From NCBI GenBank assembly GCA_031266255.1, contig JAISBK010000055.1, positions 1 to 15,111 on the forward strand: a stretch of DNA of 15,111 nucleotides. The letters run 5' to 3'. Under the pieces are notes generated by a model, which was given only the letters and a program-made list of their open reading frames with translations, searched no databases and had not been told where the DNA came from. Shown here one piece after another: positions 6,478 through 14,350 of the stretch; the first letter of the stretch is position 1; each line of letters starts with the position of its first letter. This DNA comes from Treponema sp. (GTDB lineage Bacteria > Spirochaetota > Spirochaetia > Treponematales > Breznakiellaceae). The position numbers and the translations under genes are program-made.

Positions 6478-7497
6478 TTACCGATGGTTTCGCCTCCTTA
6501 TACTTAGTACTTTTACCAGCCCCAAGGATATAAGTGCGGCTATGACAAACACCCGCCAACGCGCTTGGGCTTCCAGATGATGGCCCTGCATCCCTGACTC
6601 AAGCCCGTAAGAGCGGATATGGTCCAAGAGCACGCTCGCCGCATCTTCCCGGTTTCCATCTATATAGACCCCTCCAGTCCGTTCTGCAACACGCTGTAAG
6701 TTGTCGCTGCGCCGGTAACTCAAGGGGACCTCTTCCTGGGCTTGTTCCTGAGTAAAAGGAAGTGTGTATGGGACCGGCCCGCCTTGTTCAGTCCCCAGTC
6801 CTACAGCGCTTATCCTCACCCCCTTATGCAAGACCCGGTCGCTCGCCGTGAAGAGGGAACCCGAAAGGGTCTCCCCATCGGAAAACAGGATAATCTCCCT
6901 GCTCGTAGGAAACCCATCCTGAAAGGCCCCGGCAGCCGCATCGATCAGGGTTTCCAGGTTAGTTCCCTGGCCGGTAATCGCTGAACTGGAAAGTCCTTCG
7001 AGAAAACTCACCAGCACCCCGGTGTCGTAGGTTAAGGGAACCGCAAGCACCCCTCGGCCTTTGCCAATGGCTGCTCCCAGACGGATTTCTCCTGCAGCCC
7101 CTGCAGTTTCTTGGGCGATACTGAGGGCCCGGGAAAGCCGGGACGTCCCTTCCGGAGGAGGTATATCCCTGACTTCCATGCTGCGGGAAAGATCCAGGGC
7201 GAATACCACATCCACTCCCCGGCGGTATTCCATCACCATCCGCTTTCCCCATCGGGGACCTGCCAGAGCGATGATGAGACAGGCAAAAAAAATTCCCCAA
7301 AGCAGGGAAATCCCAACTGCTCGACGCTGGAAGTCCCTGTACAGACCCTGCCGGTAGAGGGGGTCCCCAGAGGAGCAGGTCGCGGAAATAAAAGCCTCAA
7401 GAAAGGGCTTGCGTCTATAATGATGCACAACCTCAAGGATGATCAGGGGGAGATACAGCACAAACCCGATAAAGACCTGGGGCGTATCAAAACTCAT
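6478..7497 (-). CDS. batB: BatB-type von Willebrand A membrane protein
   Basis: 339 residues with TM helices at about 8-23, 63-80 and near 313-331, and a VWA domain between the second and third. The metal-ion-dependent adhesion site is complete: DLSRS (102-106), a Thr in GQGTN, and SDGET. MEYRRGVDVVFALDLSRSM is the usual BatA/BatB entry to the domain. BatB proteins sit in the inner membrane with the VWA domain outside or in the periplasm and act with BatA. The ATG overlaps the batA TGA by 4 nt (ATGA), indicating translational coupling. Its last codons contain the AAGGAGG that serves batC. Which of the two VWA genes is called A or B follows gene order and is a convention. Confidence 0.92.
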   Translation of the reverse strand: MSFDTPQVFIGFVLYLPLIILEVVHHYRRKPFLEAFISATCSSGDPLYRQGLYRDFQRRAVGISLLWGIFFACLIIALAGPRWGKRMVMEYRRGVDVVFALDLSRSMEVRDIPPPEGTSRLSRALSIAQETAGAAGEIRLGAAIGKGRGVLAVPLTYDTGVLVSFLEGLSSSAITGQGTNLETLIDAAAGAFQDGFPTSREIILFSDGETLSGSLFTASDRVLHKGVRISAVGLGTEQGGPVPYTLPFTQEQAQEEVPLSYRRSDNLQRVAERTGGVYIDGNREDAASVLLDHIRSYGLESGMQGHHLEAQARWRVFVIAALISLGLVKVLSIRRRNHR

Positions 7498-8495
7498 AAA
7501 AAAGCCCTGCCCCCATACCGGCGAATAAACCCACCCAGGCCGAGCATGACTAAGGCGGCTATGATACCGATCCCCTGGAAGCCCTTAGTTTGGACCACGG
7601 TTCCTGAACGGCCTATGGTCATTTCTTGTTTGTTGATATAGGAGAAGGCTTGCGTAAAGGCTTCCGCTGAAGGGGCCGGGATATATGTCCCTTCCCCTTT
7701 CCGGGCAATGGCTTTGAGGGTTTCCGGATCAAACCGGGAATCAAAGGTTCCGGTTCGGCGTATCTTGGTGAGCGGATCCACGTACGTAATGGGTACTTCC
7801 CCTCCACTTCCCACCCCGATGACCCAAAGAGATGCCCCCAGTTCCGGCAACAGGGCCGCAGCAGTCTCTGGATGCAAAGCCCCTGCGTTGTTCTCCCCAT
7901 CGGTGATGAGCACCACTGCTTTATGGGGAGCAGTGGAATCCTTGAGATGCAGGGCGGCAATGGCAAGACCCATACCCAGGGCAGTACCATCCCCTAATTC
8001 GCCGATGTACAGAGTTTCAAGCCGGGAAAAGAGGCTGACCCGATCAATCGTTGGGGGGAGGATGAGGGCAGCGTCATCTCCTACCGCCACAAGACCCAGG
8101 GCGTCAGAAGGACGGTTCGCCCCAAAGGTACGAACCAGATCTCGGGCCGCATCAAAGCGGTTCTGATGTTCCATATCCTGGGCTGCCATACTGGGACTCA
8201 CATCCACTACAAAAATGATATCCGCGCCTCGGTTGAGCCATACGGTTTCAGTGGAGATAAGCAAAGGACCTGCCGCGGTTATAAACAACAAGAAGATACC
8301 GGTATATTCCATGCCCCGGACCAGGTATATGAACCAGTTGAGTTTCTGGGGCGGCTTAAAAGGGATGTCCCCCGGGGCGCCCAAGGGGATCTGCACGGTG
8401 TACCTGTCTCTGAAAAAGCGAGACAGGCAGAAGCCCAGGATCATGATCAGTACTCCCAAAAGGATCAGGGATGGGTGTTCAAAGCCTATATTCAT
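7494..8495 (-). CDS. batA: BatA-type von Willebrand A membrane protein
   Basis: 333 residues: an N-terminal TM helix (about 8-25), a second at 61-81, a VWA domain at about 90-280 and a C-terminal TM helix (GIIAALVMLGLGGFI) followed by RRYGGR. The MIDAS is intact: DVSPS (98-102), Thr in GDGTALGMG and ITDGENNAG. The IRFDAARD-like segment (NRFDAARDLV) after the MIDAS and the YVDPLTKI block are usual in BatA. The start ATG overlaps the preceding gene's stop by 4 nt. Works, by family knowledge, with BatB and the TPR proteins, often under a MoxR ATPase; no moxR is next to it here. Confidence 0.92.
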   Translation of the reverse strand: MNIGFEHPSLILLGVLIMILGFCLSRFFRDRYTVQIPLGAPGDIPFKPPQKLNWFIYLVRGMEYTGIFLLFITAAGPLLISTETVWLNRGADIIFVVDVSPSMAAQDMEHQNRFDAARDLVRTFGANRPSDALGLVAVGDDAALILPPTIDRVSLFSRLETLYIGELGDGTALGMGLAIAALHLKDSTAPHKAVVLITDGENNAGALHPETAAALLPELGASLWVIGVGSGGEVPITYVDPLTKIRRTGTFDSRFDPETLKAIARKGEGTYIPAPSAEAFTQAFSYINKQEMTIGRSGTVVQTKGFQGIGIIAALVMLGLGGFIRRYGGRAFL

Positions 8496-9532
8496 GCCGC
8501 ACGCTTCACCTTCAGACGGAGGAGGTTCTGTTCTTTATCGGCTCGAGCCAGGGTATCGGTAAACCCTTGCAGTTCCTCCAGAATACCCAGCAGTTCTTGT
8601 TGGTTTATGGGGATTCCGCTGAAGCGCAGGGTATCACAACGGCGGAAGACCCGGCAAAGAAAATGCCCGGAAACGATTGCGTAGCCGGCTTCAGCCCGTG
8701 CTGCGGTATCCGGTCTTTCAGGGTCCTGGGGCACGAGGTGCGACAGAACGTTTAGTTCTCCTGCGTCCATAGCCTGACAGGGCATTCCGGTAAAGAGGCT
8801 CAAGAGACCTCTGAATTCCTTGGATAAACGGCTAAGGATCTCCCCAGGGGCTTCATTCCCTAGATTCTTTTGTAGGTTCCCAAGGAGCCGCTTCATGGCC
8901 CTGATGAGCCGTCGTCGCCTGAGCCGTTCCTGTAAATTCTTCAAATGCTCCTTACCCCAGAACCTGATACCGATTCCGCCGAAAAGGAGCGCCAAGATTC
9001 CTATGCTGGTTCCGTATACGAGCAGTCCGGTACCCGGAATCGCCAGAGGGGAAAAGGGGCCTGAAAGCACTAAACCCTCTTGATCAAGCAAGGAAGCAAT
9101 CGGTACGTGCAAACCCGCGGTGGAAAGCCCTCGGGATTGCAGTTCTGGAATAGCCAGTTCCGGCAAGACAACGAGACCAGGAGTATAGGCCACCAGATCA
9201 ATGAGCAACCGGGCATGACCCTCGCGGTTTTCAAGTTCAATCCGTTGGATGATCACCTCTGGGTTTTTGGTGGCCCCTGGAATTCCTCCTTGCCGATGCT
9301 CCCCTTTACCCGCCACTTCTTCCACGATAAAGGGCTGAAAATCCGGGGATACAGGCCCCAGGGGTACCACCAAGCGACCTCGATCCCCCACAAAAACGGT
9401 TTGGGGTATGAGATAGGGACTAGCCGGTTGGACTACTCCTTGAAACGTGGAACTTATTTGGGAGAATCCGGCCTCAGGCGCCACAAGCAAAAACCATGAG
9501 AAAACAGAGAAAATCCATACGTGCACCTTCAT
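8492..9532 (-). CDS. Signal-peptide/TM protein with cytoplasmic helical domain, DUF4381-like position in Bat operon
   Basis: 346 residues. Signal peptide 1-24 (VWIFSVFSWFLLVAPEAGFSQ), a periplasmic beta-rich domain to about 165, one TM segment (168-192, LLVYGTSIGILALLFGGIGI), then a strongly basic stretch (RLRRRRLIRAMKRLL) and a helical cytoplasmic tail. The position between the DUF58 gene and batA, and the TM-plus-helical-tail layout, match the DUF4381-type gene of other Bat operons, but I do not recognise a strong motif and the N-terminal domain looks particular to this group. ATG 9532 has AAAGGA six bases upstream and follows the DUF58 stop by 11 nt. It may link the outside and inside parts of the complex, an inference from topology only. 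Confidence 0.7.
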   Translation of the reverse strand: MKVHVWIFSVFSWFLLVAPEAGFSQISSTFQGVVQPASPYLIPQTVFVGDRGRLVVPLGPVSPDFQPFIVEEVAGKGEHRQGGIPGATKNPEVIIQRIELENREGHARLLIDLVAYTPGLVVLPELAIPELQSRGLSTAGLHVPIASLLDQEGLVLSGPFSPLAIPGTGLLVYGTSIGILALLFGGIGIRFWGKEHLKNLQERLRRRRLIRAMKRLLGNLQKNLGNEAPGEILSRLSKEFRGLLSLFTGMPCQAMDAGELNVLSHLVPQDPERPDTAARAEAGYAIVSGHFLCRVFRRCDTLRFSGIPINQQELLGILEELQGFTDTLARADKEQNLLRLKVKRAA

Positions 9533-9543
9533 GGCAAATCCTT

Positions 9544-10434
9544 TTACGATACCCTAGGTCTACGGGAAATGCCTCGGCTCCCAAAGAAACGGATAAGTTT
9601 AGCAGGAGCATCTTCAGCTGTGGATATATCCATGAATCCAGCCCCAGAAGTCCGGCAGATTCTCTGCCATGCGCTGCGTTTCTGCTCATGCCATGCAGAC
9701 CAGGTAGAACAGAACCCAGGGAAAGAAGCCGGTACCTGATAGGTAATCCTGGTTTCCGGATCTTCCAGGGAGATAAGCCCCATTCCGGCCATAACCGTAT
9801 CCAAGGGGTCTTCTATCCTTAAGGCAATCACATCATGCTTACGGCAGAGGTTTCCTAGTTCCTGCTCCCAATGGACACTAAAAAAATCCGAAATCACCAC
9901 CACCAGGCTCCGCCGTTTGAGGAATCTGCCCAAGCCTACCAGAGCTGCTCTGAGATCGCTTCCTTGTACCCGAGGATTCATTCCAAGGGCGCTGCTTATC
10001 ATGGCCATAATATGGACCCGTCCCTTCCTGGGCGGGAAGACTTTGGTGATTTCCCGGTCAAAAAATAACGCACCCACCCGTTGGCCTGCCTTTTCTCCAG
10101 AAAACGCGATCAGGCTTGCACACAAAAGCCCCTGATCATACCGGCTCATCAGAGTGCTGCCGCAGTGCATGGATGCAGAACAATCCAGAACCAGAAACAC
10201 CGTCATTTCCCGTTCTTCTCGGTACAGTTTGACATAGGGGGTTCCAAAACGGGCGCTCACGTTCCAATCAATCGTCCGCACATCATCCCCGCGCTCGTAA
10301 TGCCGGACCTCATCCGCCTCAATTCCCTGGCCTTTAAATATCGAGCGGAAATCCCCGGATACCAGATGCTCTGCCAATACCGAGGCAATCAAGGGAAACG
10401 TGCTTATTTTATGTAACAGTTCAGTACGATCCAC
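9544..10434 (-). CDS. DUF58 family VWA-fold protein of the Bat operon
   Basis: 296 residues with no TM helix, so cytoplasmic. The DUF58 signature is textbook: GQGIEADEVRHYERGDD then VRTIDWNVSARFG and VKLYREEREM (35-77), followed by a VWA-like fold with DCSAS (84-88, a MIDAS-like DxSxS). DUF58 proteins usually sit between MoxR and the BatA/B genes and are thought to work with the MoxR ATPase; no biochemical activity is certain. The start is GTG at 10434 with AAGGA six bases upstream. The gene follows yicC after a short AT-rich gap (10435-10468), and the next gene starts 11 nt after its stop. It is the first bat-cluster gene here; moxR is absent upstream. Confidence 0.92.
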   Translation of the reverse strand: MDRTELLHKISTFPLIASVLAEHLVSGDFRSIFKGQGIEADEVRHYERGDDVRTIDWNVSARFGTPYVKLYREEREMTVFLVLDCSASMHCGSTLMSRYDQGLLCASLIAFSGEKAGQRVGALFFDREITKVFPPRKGRVHIMAMISSALGMNPRVQGSDLRAALVGLGRFLKRRSLVVVISDFFSVHWEQELGNLCRKHDVIALRIEDPLDTVMAGMGLISLEDPETRITYQVPASFPGFCSTWSAWHEQKRSAWQRICRTSGAGFMDISTAEDAPAKLIRFFGSRGISRRPRVS

Positions 10435-10468
10435 CAGGCTTCCTTAATATACATATACATAATGCCCC

Positions 10469-11395
10469 CTATTCCACATTGCGCAGCTGTTCCCGGATGT
10501 TTTCCAGAGCATCTTTCATGGCTACCACGGCACGACTTACCTCCAGAATAGGGCTTTTAGAACCAATGGTATTGACCTCCCGGTTTATTTCCTGGCAGAG
10601 AAAGTCCAGTTTCTTACCAGGACTGGGATTTTGTGCTACTTCAGAGCGAAATTCTCCCAGGTGTGCGCTCAACCGGGCAAGTTCTTCGGCAATCGTGTAC
10701 TTCATCACCAGTACCGCGGTCTCTGCCAGGATCCGATTATCCAAGCTGGTACCCTGAACAAACCCTCCAGAAGAAGCACTCCCCAGCGTATCCTCAGGAG
10801 ATACACCACTACTTCTCAAAAGCTCCATAAAACGGCTGCGGATGGTCTCTTGAATTGATGCCTCCAAGGCAGGTACATAGGAAGCGACGAGTTTAACCGA
10901 AGCCTCCAACGTTGCCAGATGAGAAAGAATATCTTCCTCGGTTCGTTTTCCTTCCCGGTCTCGGGCCGCGTCAAACTGCGCTGCCGTAGTCTGTAAAACC
11001 GGTTCTATCCGTTTCCAATACCTGGTATCATCCCGTTTTTTTTCTATTCCCAAGACCCCTTCCAAGCCAAGTACCAATCCAAGACTGGGCTGCTCATCGC
11101 AGTGAAATATCTCCCCTAACACCGCCAGGGCGTCCTTATAGGCTTCTGCTACGGCCCGGTTTACTGAAACCGAAAAGGGGGCATTATGTTCTTTAAAACG
11201 TATGGTGATTTCTACCTTTCCCCGCTTACACCACCGGATCAGGGAGCTTCGGATATCCGGCTCCAAGGCTGAAAGATAGGGGGGAAGATTGACCAGAAGC
11301 TCAAGGAAACGGCTGTTATAGCTCTTAATCTCCACAGAAACCGAAAAATCAGGGTCCTCCACTTCATGGTAACCATAGCCCGTCATACTTTTCAC
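10469..11395 (-). CDS. yicC: YicC/YloC family endoribonuclease
   Basis: 308 residues, full length for the family (about 290). The start MKSMTGYGYHEVED and the end (FLCQEINREVNTIGSKSP, then AMKDALENIREQLRNVE) are the two conserved YicC blocks, the N-terminal YicC_N and the C-terminal DUF1732 regions. YicC/YloC proteins were identified as endoribonucleases acting on RNA in bacteria; E. coli YicC helps degrade small RNA. The start GTG (11395) overlaps the murC TGA as GTGA, so it is translationally coupled to murC, and the family start (SMTGYG) supports it. A central insert-like region (residues ~130-180) is helical and probably coiled. Confidence 0.93.
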   Translation of the reverse strand: MKSMTGYGYHEVEDPDFSVSVEIKSYNSRFLELLVNLPPYLSALEPDIRSSLIRWCKRGKVEITIRFKEHNAPFSVSVNRAVAEAYKDALAVLGEIFHCDEQPSLGLVLGLEGVLGIEKKRDDTRYWKRIEPVLQTTAAQFDAARDREGKRTEEDILSHLATLEASVKLVASYVPALEASIQETIRSRFMELLRSSGVSPEDTLGSASSGGFVQGTSLDNRILAETAVLVMKYTIAEELARLSAHLGEFRSEVAQNPSPGKKLDFLCQEINREVNTIGSKSPILEVSRAVVAMKDALENIREQLRNVE

Positions 11396-12846
11396 GGCAA
11401 TACCCCACCGGCCTGGGTAAACAGGGCCTGGCCGAGCTTCCAGTTATCCCCGGCACCCATCGTAATAAACAAATCCCCCGGACGGAGCAGTTTATGCAGT
11501 AGCGCTACTGCATCCAGCGGCTCCGCTACATAGTACACCTCGTCCTGATGGGCCTTGGTTTTGGCAAAGAGGGTTTCCCCACTTATCCCACAGAGGGAAG
11601 ATTCCCGGGCAGACGCATAAATCTTATGGAGTACCGTTATATCTGCGTTTTCAAAACAACAGGAAAACCTATCAAGCAGAGAAGCGGTTCGGGTATAGGT
11701 ATGGGACATGAAGCTCAAGACCAGCCGACGCTGGGGATAAAACTCCTTGAGTCCTGCTAAGGTTGAACGTACCGCAGTGGGGTGATGGCCATAATCATCC
11801 ATAAAGAGGATCCCCCCTGCTTCGCCTAAGATTTCAGATCGACGCTTGCTGCCGGTAAAGCCTGCCAGACTCTGACGTGCCCCATCCCACTGGGCCTGCT
11901 GCCAGCCCCCAGGGGTTTCGGTCTTTACCAAGGCATCGGTCAAAGCCAAGGCCCCGGCTGCGTTCAAGGCGCTATGCCGTCCAGGAATCCTAATGGATAA
12001 CGGATCAGGAAAACCTGCCACAACCATCAGGGCCTGTTCCTCCCCAAGCGTGTATGATTGGATACGAAACGGTCCTTGCGCCGTAAACCCATAAGGAATG
12101 AAGCGCCTGTGTTCCCCGTGGGGTTCCTGTTCAAGTATCTTGGCTACCTCTGCGGCTCCGGGATCATCTGCACAATAGATGAACTCCCCCTCACAAGGCA
12201 GTTTTCGGCCATATTCCAGAAAAGCATCCCGGATTGACTCGTAGGTAGGATAATAATCCTGATGATCCGATTCAACACTGGTCAACACGATACGCCGAGG
12301 ATGAAAGGCAAGAAAATGCCGGCGATACTCGCAGGTCTCTGCGACTAAGTACTTGTTTCCCAGGGTAAGGGTGGAACGCCCCCCAAACGCGCCCACCGCA
12401 CTGCCTGCAAGGATTTGCGCAGGCAAGCCCGCACCCCGGATCAAGGCTCCGGCCATAGCAGTGGTAGTGGTCTTCCCGTGAACCCCGGCAATCCCTGAGG
12501 CGTCAAAACCCGCGGAATAGGCTCCCAGGGCATCGGTATACTTGAGCACCGGAAGTCCCCGGGCGTGGGCTTCGGCGAGTTCTGGGTTTGTTTCCGGGGA
12601 ATACGCTGCAGAATAAATGACGAGCTCGGTATCCTGGGGCAGATGATGGGGATCAAACGATTCACGGTAGGGGATTCCCAGGGTTTTGAGGATCTGATCT
12701 GTATAGAAGACTTCTGCCCGGTCGGATCCGGAAACCGAGAACCCTGCGTGGTGTAAGAGTTCTGCCAGGGCGCACATCCCGGTTCCCTTAATGCCAATAC
12801 AGTATATCCTTGCCTTCTTCCGGTGGAGTAGGGCCGTAATGTTCAT
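11392..12846 (-). CDS. murC: UDP-N-acetylmuramate--L-alanine ligase (MurC)
   Basis: 484 residues from ATG 12846. MurC joins L-alanine to UDP-MurNAc using ATP, the first amino-acid addition of peptidoglycan synthesis, in the cytoplasm. The Rossmann-type N-domain has IGIKGTGMCALAELL (17-31). The central ATPase domain has the Mur P-loop GVHGKTTTT (121-129), plus VESDHQDYYPTYE. The C-terminal domain has DDYGHHPTAVRSTL and SFMSHTYTRT. A longer reading to 12915 adds MGFHHCSCHRVIAKKTVSRYGDL, which is not MurC-like; ATG 12846 is preceded by GGTGAT and fits the short MurC N-terminus. The gene leads the ten-gene operon. Its promoter may abut the ATG (see promoter feature). YicC overlaps its stop by 4 nt. 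Confidence 0.95.
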   Translation of the reverse strand: MNITALLHRKKARIYCIGIKGTGMCALAELLHHAGFSVSGSDRAEVFYTDQILKTLGIPYRESFDPHHLPQDTELVIYSAAYSPETNPELAEAHARGLPVLKYTDALGAYSAGFDASGIAGVHGKTTTTAMAGALIRGAGLPAQILAGSAVGAFGGRSTLTLGNKYLVAETCEYRRHFLAFHPRRIVLTSVESDHQDYYPTYESIRDAFLEYGRKLPCEGEFIYCADDPGAAEVAKILEQEPHGEHRRFIPYGFTAQGPFRIQSYTLGEEQALMVVAGFPDPLSIRIPGRHSALNAAGALALTDALVKTETPGGWQQAQWDGARQSLAGFTGSKRRSEILGEAGGILFMDDYGHHPTAVRSTLAGLKEFYPQRRLVLSFMSHTYTRTASLLDRFSCCFENADITVLHKIYASARESSLCGISGETLFAKTKAHQDEVYYVAEPLDAVALLHKLLRPGDLFITMGAGDNWKLGQALFTQAGGVLP

Positions 12847-12852
12847 AAGATC

Positions 12853-12881
12853 ACCATAGCGAGATACTGTCTTTTTTGCAA
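12853..12881 (-). promoter_or_regulatory. murC: Candidate sigma70 promoter of murC operon, ending six bases from the ATG
   Basis: On the minus strand TTGCAA (12881-12876), a 17-nt spacer, then TATGGT (12858-12853). Four of six bases match the -35 consensus and four of six the -10 consensus. The -10 ends six bases before ATG 12846, so the transcript would begin at or near the A of the start codon. Alternatively the GGTGAT in the same place is the ribosome site and the real promoter is further upstream. The geometry resembles that before trpR (-10, then xATCTT, then ATG). Confidence 0.35.
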
Positions 12882-13013
12882 TAACCCTATGGCACGAGCA
12901 ATGGTGAAACCCCACCGGCTCATTGAGGGGTTATCGGCCACGTCATTTCGCCGATTCTCGCTCTTCCCACCAGCGGCTGAATAGTTACAAAGCAACTGGG
13001 GAACAGAGAATCG
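12881..13013. repeat. Inverted repeats in the murC/araC intergenic region
   Basis: Three perfect inverted pairs are nested in the divergent region: ATAACCC (12881-12887) with GGGTTAT (12928-12934); AACCCC (12908-12913) with GGGGTT (12927-12932, 13-nt loop); and CGATTCTC (12952-12959) with GAGAATCG (13006-13013). The first two share the GGGGTTAT element and cannot both form in full. They may be operators or scars of an inserted element; neither is shown by the sequence. Confidence 0.4.
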
Positions 13014-13072
13014 CAACTTTGGAACAACATATATCGTCTTTACTCTATAGTGTTCATTAAAGAAGGTAACAA

Positions 13073-13972
13073 TTGGATTACATTGCAATTCTACAGGAAA
13101 TGGTACGGTACATCGACGCACACATTAAAGAAAAACTGAATGTTGAAAAACTAGCGGCCCGGGCGGGTTTTTCTCCCTATCACTTTTGCAGAGTGTTTCA
13201 ATGGGAGGTCGGTTATTCACTTATGGAGTATGTAAGAACCAGGCGGCTTTTTTATGCAGCCTCTGAACTTGCGTCGGGAAAAAGGATAGTGGACATAGCC
13301 TTGGATTACGGCTTTGAAACACATTCAGGATTTTCAAAAGCATTCCGCCGTTATTTCGACTGTTCTCCTGAAAAGTACCGTGCCCATGCCTCATTCGATA
13401 TTCCGAAGCTGCCGGTCTTGAAAAAAACCAAACACTATGTACATGGGGGTATTGTCATGGAACCAAAAATGCTTAAAAAAGAAGCGCTTACACTGGCGGG
13501 TTTTGCCCTGAAAACAAGGACAAAGAACGGAGAAAACAAAAGGGAAATCCCGAAATTCTGGCAGGCATATAGTGCTGACGGCAGAATGGAAAAATTACAC
13601 CATGAGGCTTTCCTTAAAAGCCATACGGAATACGGGGTTTGTTTTTTTGAAAATCCTGAAAACGGCGAATTTGTATATGTCATTGGAGTTGAAGTAAAAG
13701 AAGGCTCTGCCATTCCCGAGGGGTATCATATCTGTACCGTACCGGAAGCCCTGTATGCGGTATTCACCACGCCCCCTGCGGATGAATCACATTTTATCCC
13801 CTCAATTCAAGGTACCTGGAATTACATTCATTCCGAATGGTTCCCCAATTCGGGATATGAATTTGACCGTAATGGAGTTGACTTTGAACTGTATGATGAA
13901 CGCTGTATGCCTGAGACCGGCAAGAGTATTGCTATTTATATCCCTGTAGTAAAAAAGCAGCGTGAGCATTAA
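13073..13972 (+). CDS. AraC-family transcriptional regulator with GyrI-like ligand domain
   Basis: 299 residues. Residues 1-106 hold the AraC double helix-turn-helix: LNVEKLAARAGFSPYHFCRVF for the first, IVDIALDYGFETHSGFSKAFRR for the second, ending in CSPEKYR. Residues 125-297 form a GyrI-like (bacterial effector-binding) domain: HGGIVMEPKML, later AVFTTPPA, and WNYIHSEWFPNSGYEFDRNGVDFELYDER. This Rob/TipA-like domain binds small hydrophobic drugs or metabolites, so a multidrug-type sensing role is likely. The start is TTG at 13073 with GAAGG six bases upstream. Divergent from murC and followed by the small conserved gene. No efflux gene is adjacent in the window. Confidence 0.9.
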   Translation: MDYIAILQEMVRYIDAHIKEKLNVEKLAARAGFSPYHFCRVFQWEVGYSLMEYVRTRRLFYAASELASGKRIVDIALDYGFETHSGFSKAFRRYFDCSPEKYRAHASFDIPKLPVLKKTKHYVHGGIVMEPKMLKKEALTLAGFALKTRTKNGENKREIPKFWQAYSADGRMEKLHHEAFLKSHTEYGVCFFENPENGEFVYVIGVEVKEGSAIPEGYHICTVPEALYAVFTTPPADESHFIPSIQGTWNYIHSEWFPNSGYEFDRNGVDFELYDERCMPETGKSIAIYIPVVKKQREH

Positions 13973-14032
13973 ACACGCAAAGCAGAAGGCTGAACAGCTA
14001 CGATGTATTTTGAAGGTAAGGAGAAAAAGAGT

Positions 14033-14299
14033 ATGAGCCAGTACGATCCGTTATGGAAGCATCTTAAAATGGATGGGAGCCCCCTAGTAACGCTATCTTT
14101 TGAAGAAATCAAAGACATTGTCGGCTTTGACATAGGCAATTCTTTTTTGCTACACAAGAAAGAAGCGTATCGCTGTGGCTATCATGTTGATAAAATATCC
14201 ATGAAGAAAAGATACATCGCCTTTTCTAAAATGGGCTGGTTACTCCAACCGATGAGTGACGCTTCTGGCTGGAACAGAATTTATATGTGGCACGGGTAA
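14033..14299 (+). CDS. Small conserved hypothetical protein (MSxYDPLW type)
   Basis: 88 residues from ATG 14033, which has AAGGAG nine bases upstream; an ATG at 14003 without a good site would add ten residues. The order YDPLWKHL, LSFEEIKDIVGFDI, SFLLHKKEAYRCGY and VDKISMKKRYIAFSKM matches a family of small bacterial proteins I know only as hypothetical, commonly near regulators. No membrane segment or catalytic motif is visible. The last ~20 residues (GWLLQPMSDASGWNRIYMWHG) may be an altered tail, as the family usually ends near the FSKM position. It is 60 nt downstream of the AraC gene and probably co-transcribed with it. Function unknown. Confidence 0.75.
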   Translation: MSQYDPLWKHLKMDGSPLVTLSFEEIKDIVGFDIGNSFLLHKKEAYRCGYHVDKISMKKRYIAFSKMGWLLQPMSDASGWNRIYMWHG

Positions 14300-14350
14300 T
14301 AGAACTGGAGCAAAACCTAAGGAACATACGGCCTGACTGAACAATGCGAG

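Noticed and set aside
7111..7641. 176-codon plus-strand frame
   Set aside because: It is the antisense shadow of batB/batA with low-complexity basic composition.
8166..8684. 172-codon plus-strand frame inside batA and the DUF4381-like gene
   Set aside because: It is antisense to two well-supported genes, has no recognisable motif and no ribosome site.
11392..12915. Longer MurC reading starting at 12915
   Set aside because: The extra 23 residues (MGFHHCSCH...) are not MurC-like and come from the promoter/repeat region; ATG 12846 fits the family.
12843..13121. 92-codon minus-strand frame in the intergenic region
   Set aside because: It overlaps the AraC start and the murC start on the same DNA as the candidate promoters, with no recognisable domain.
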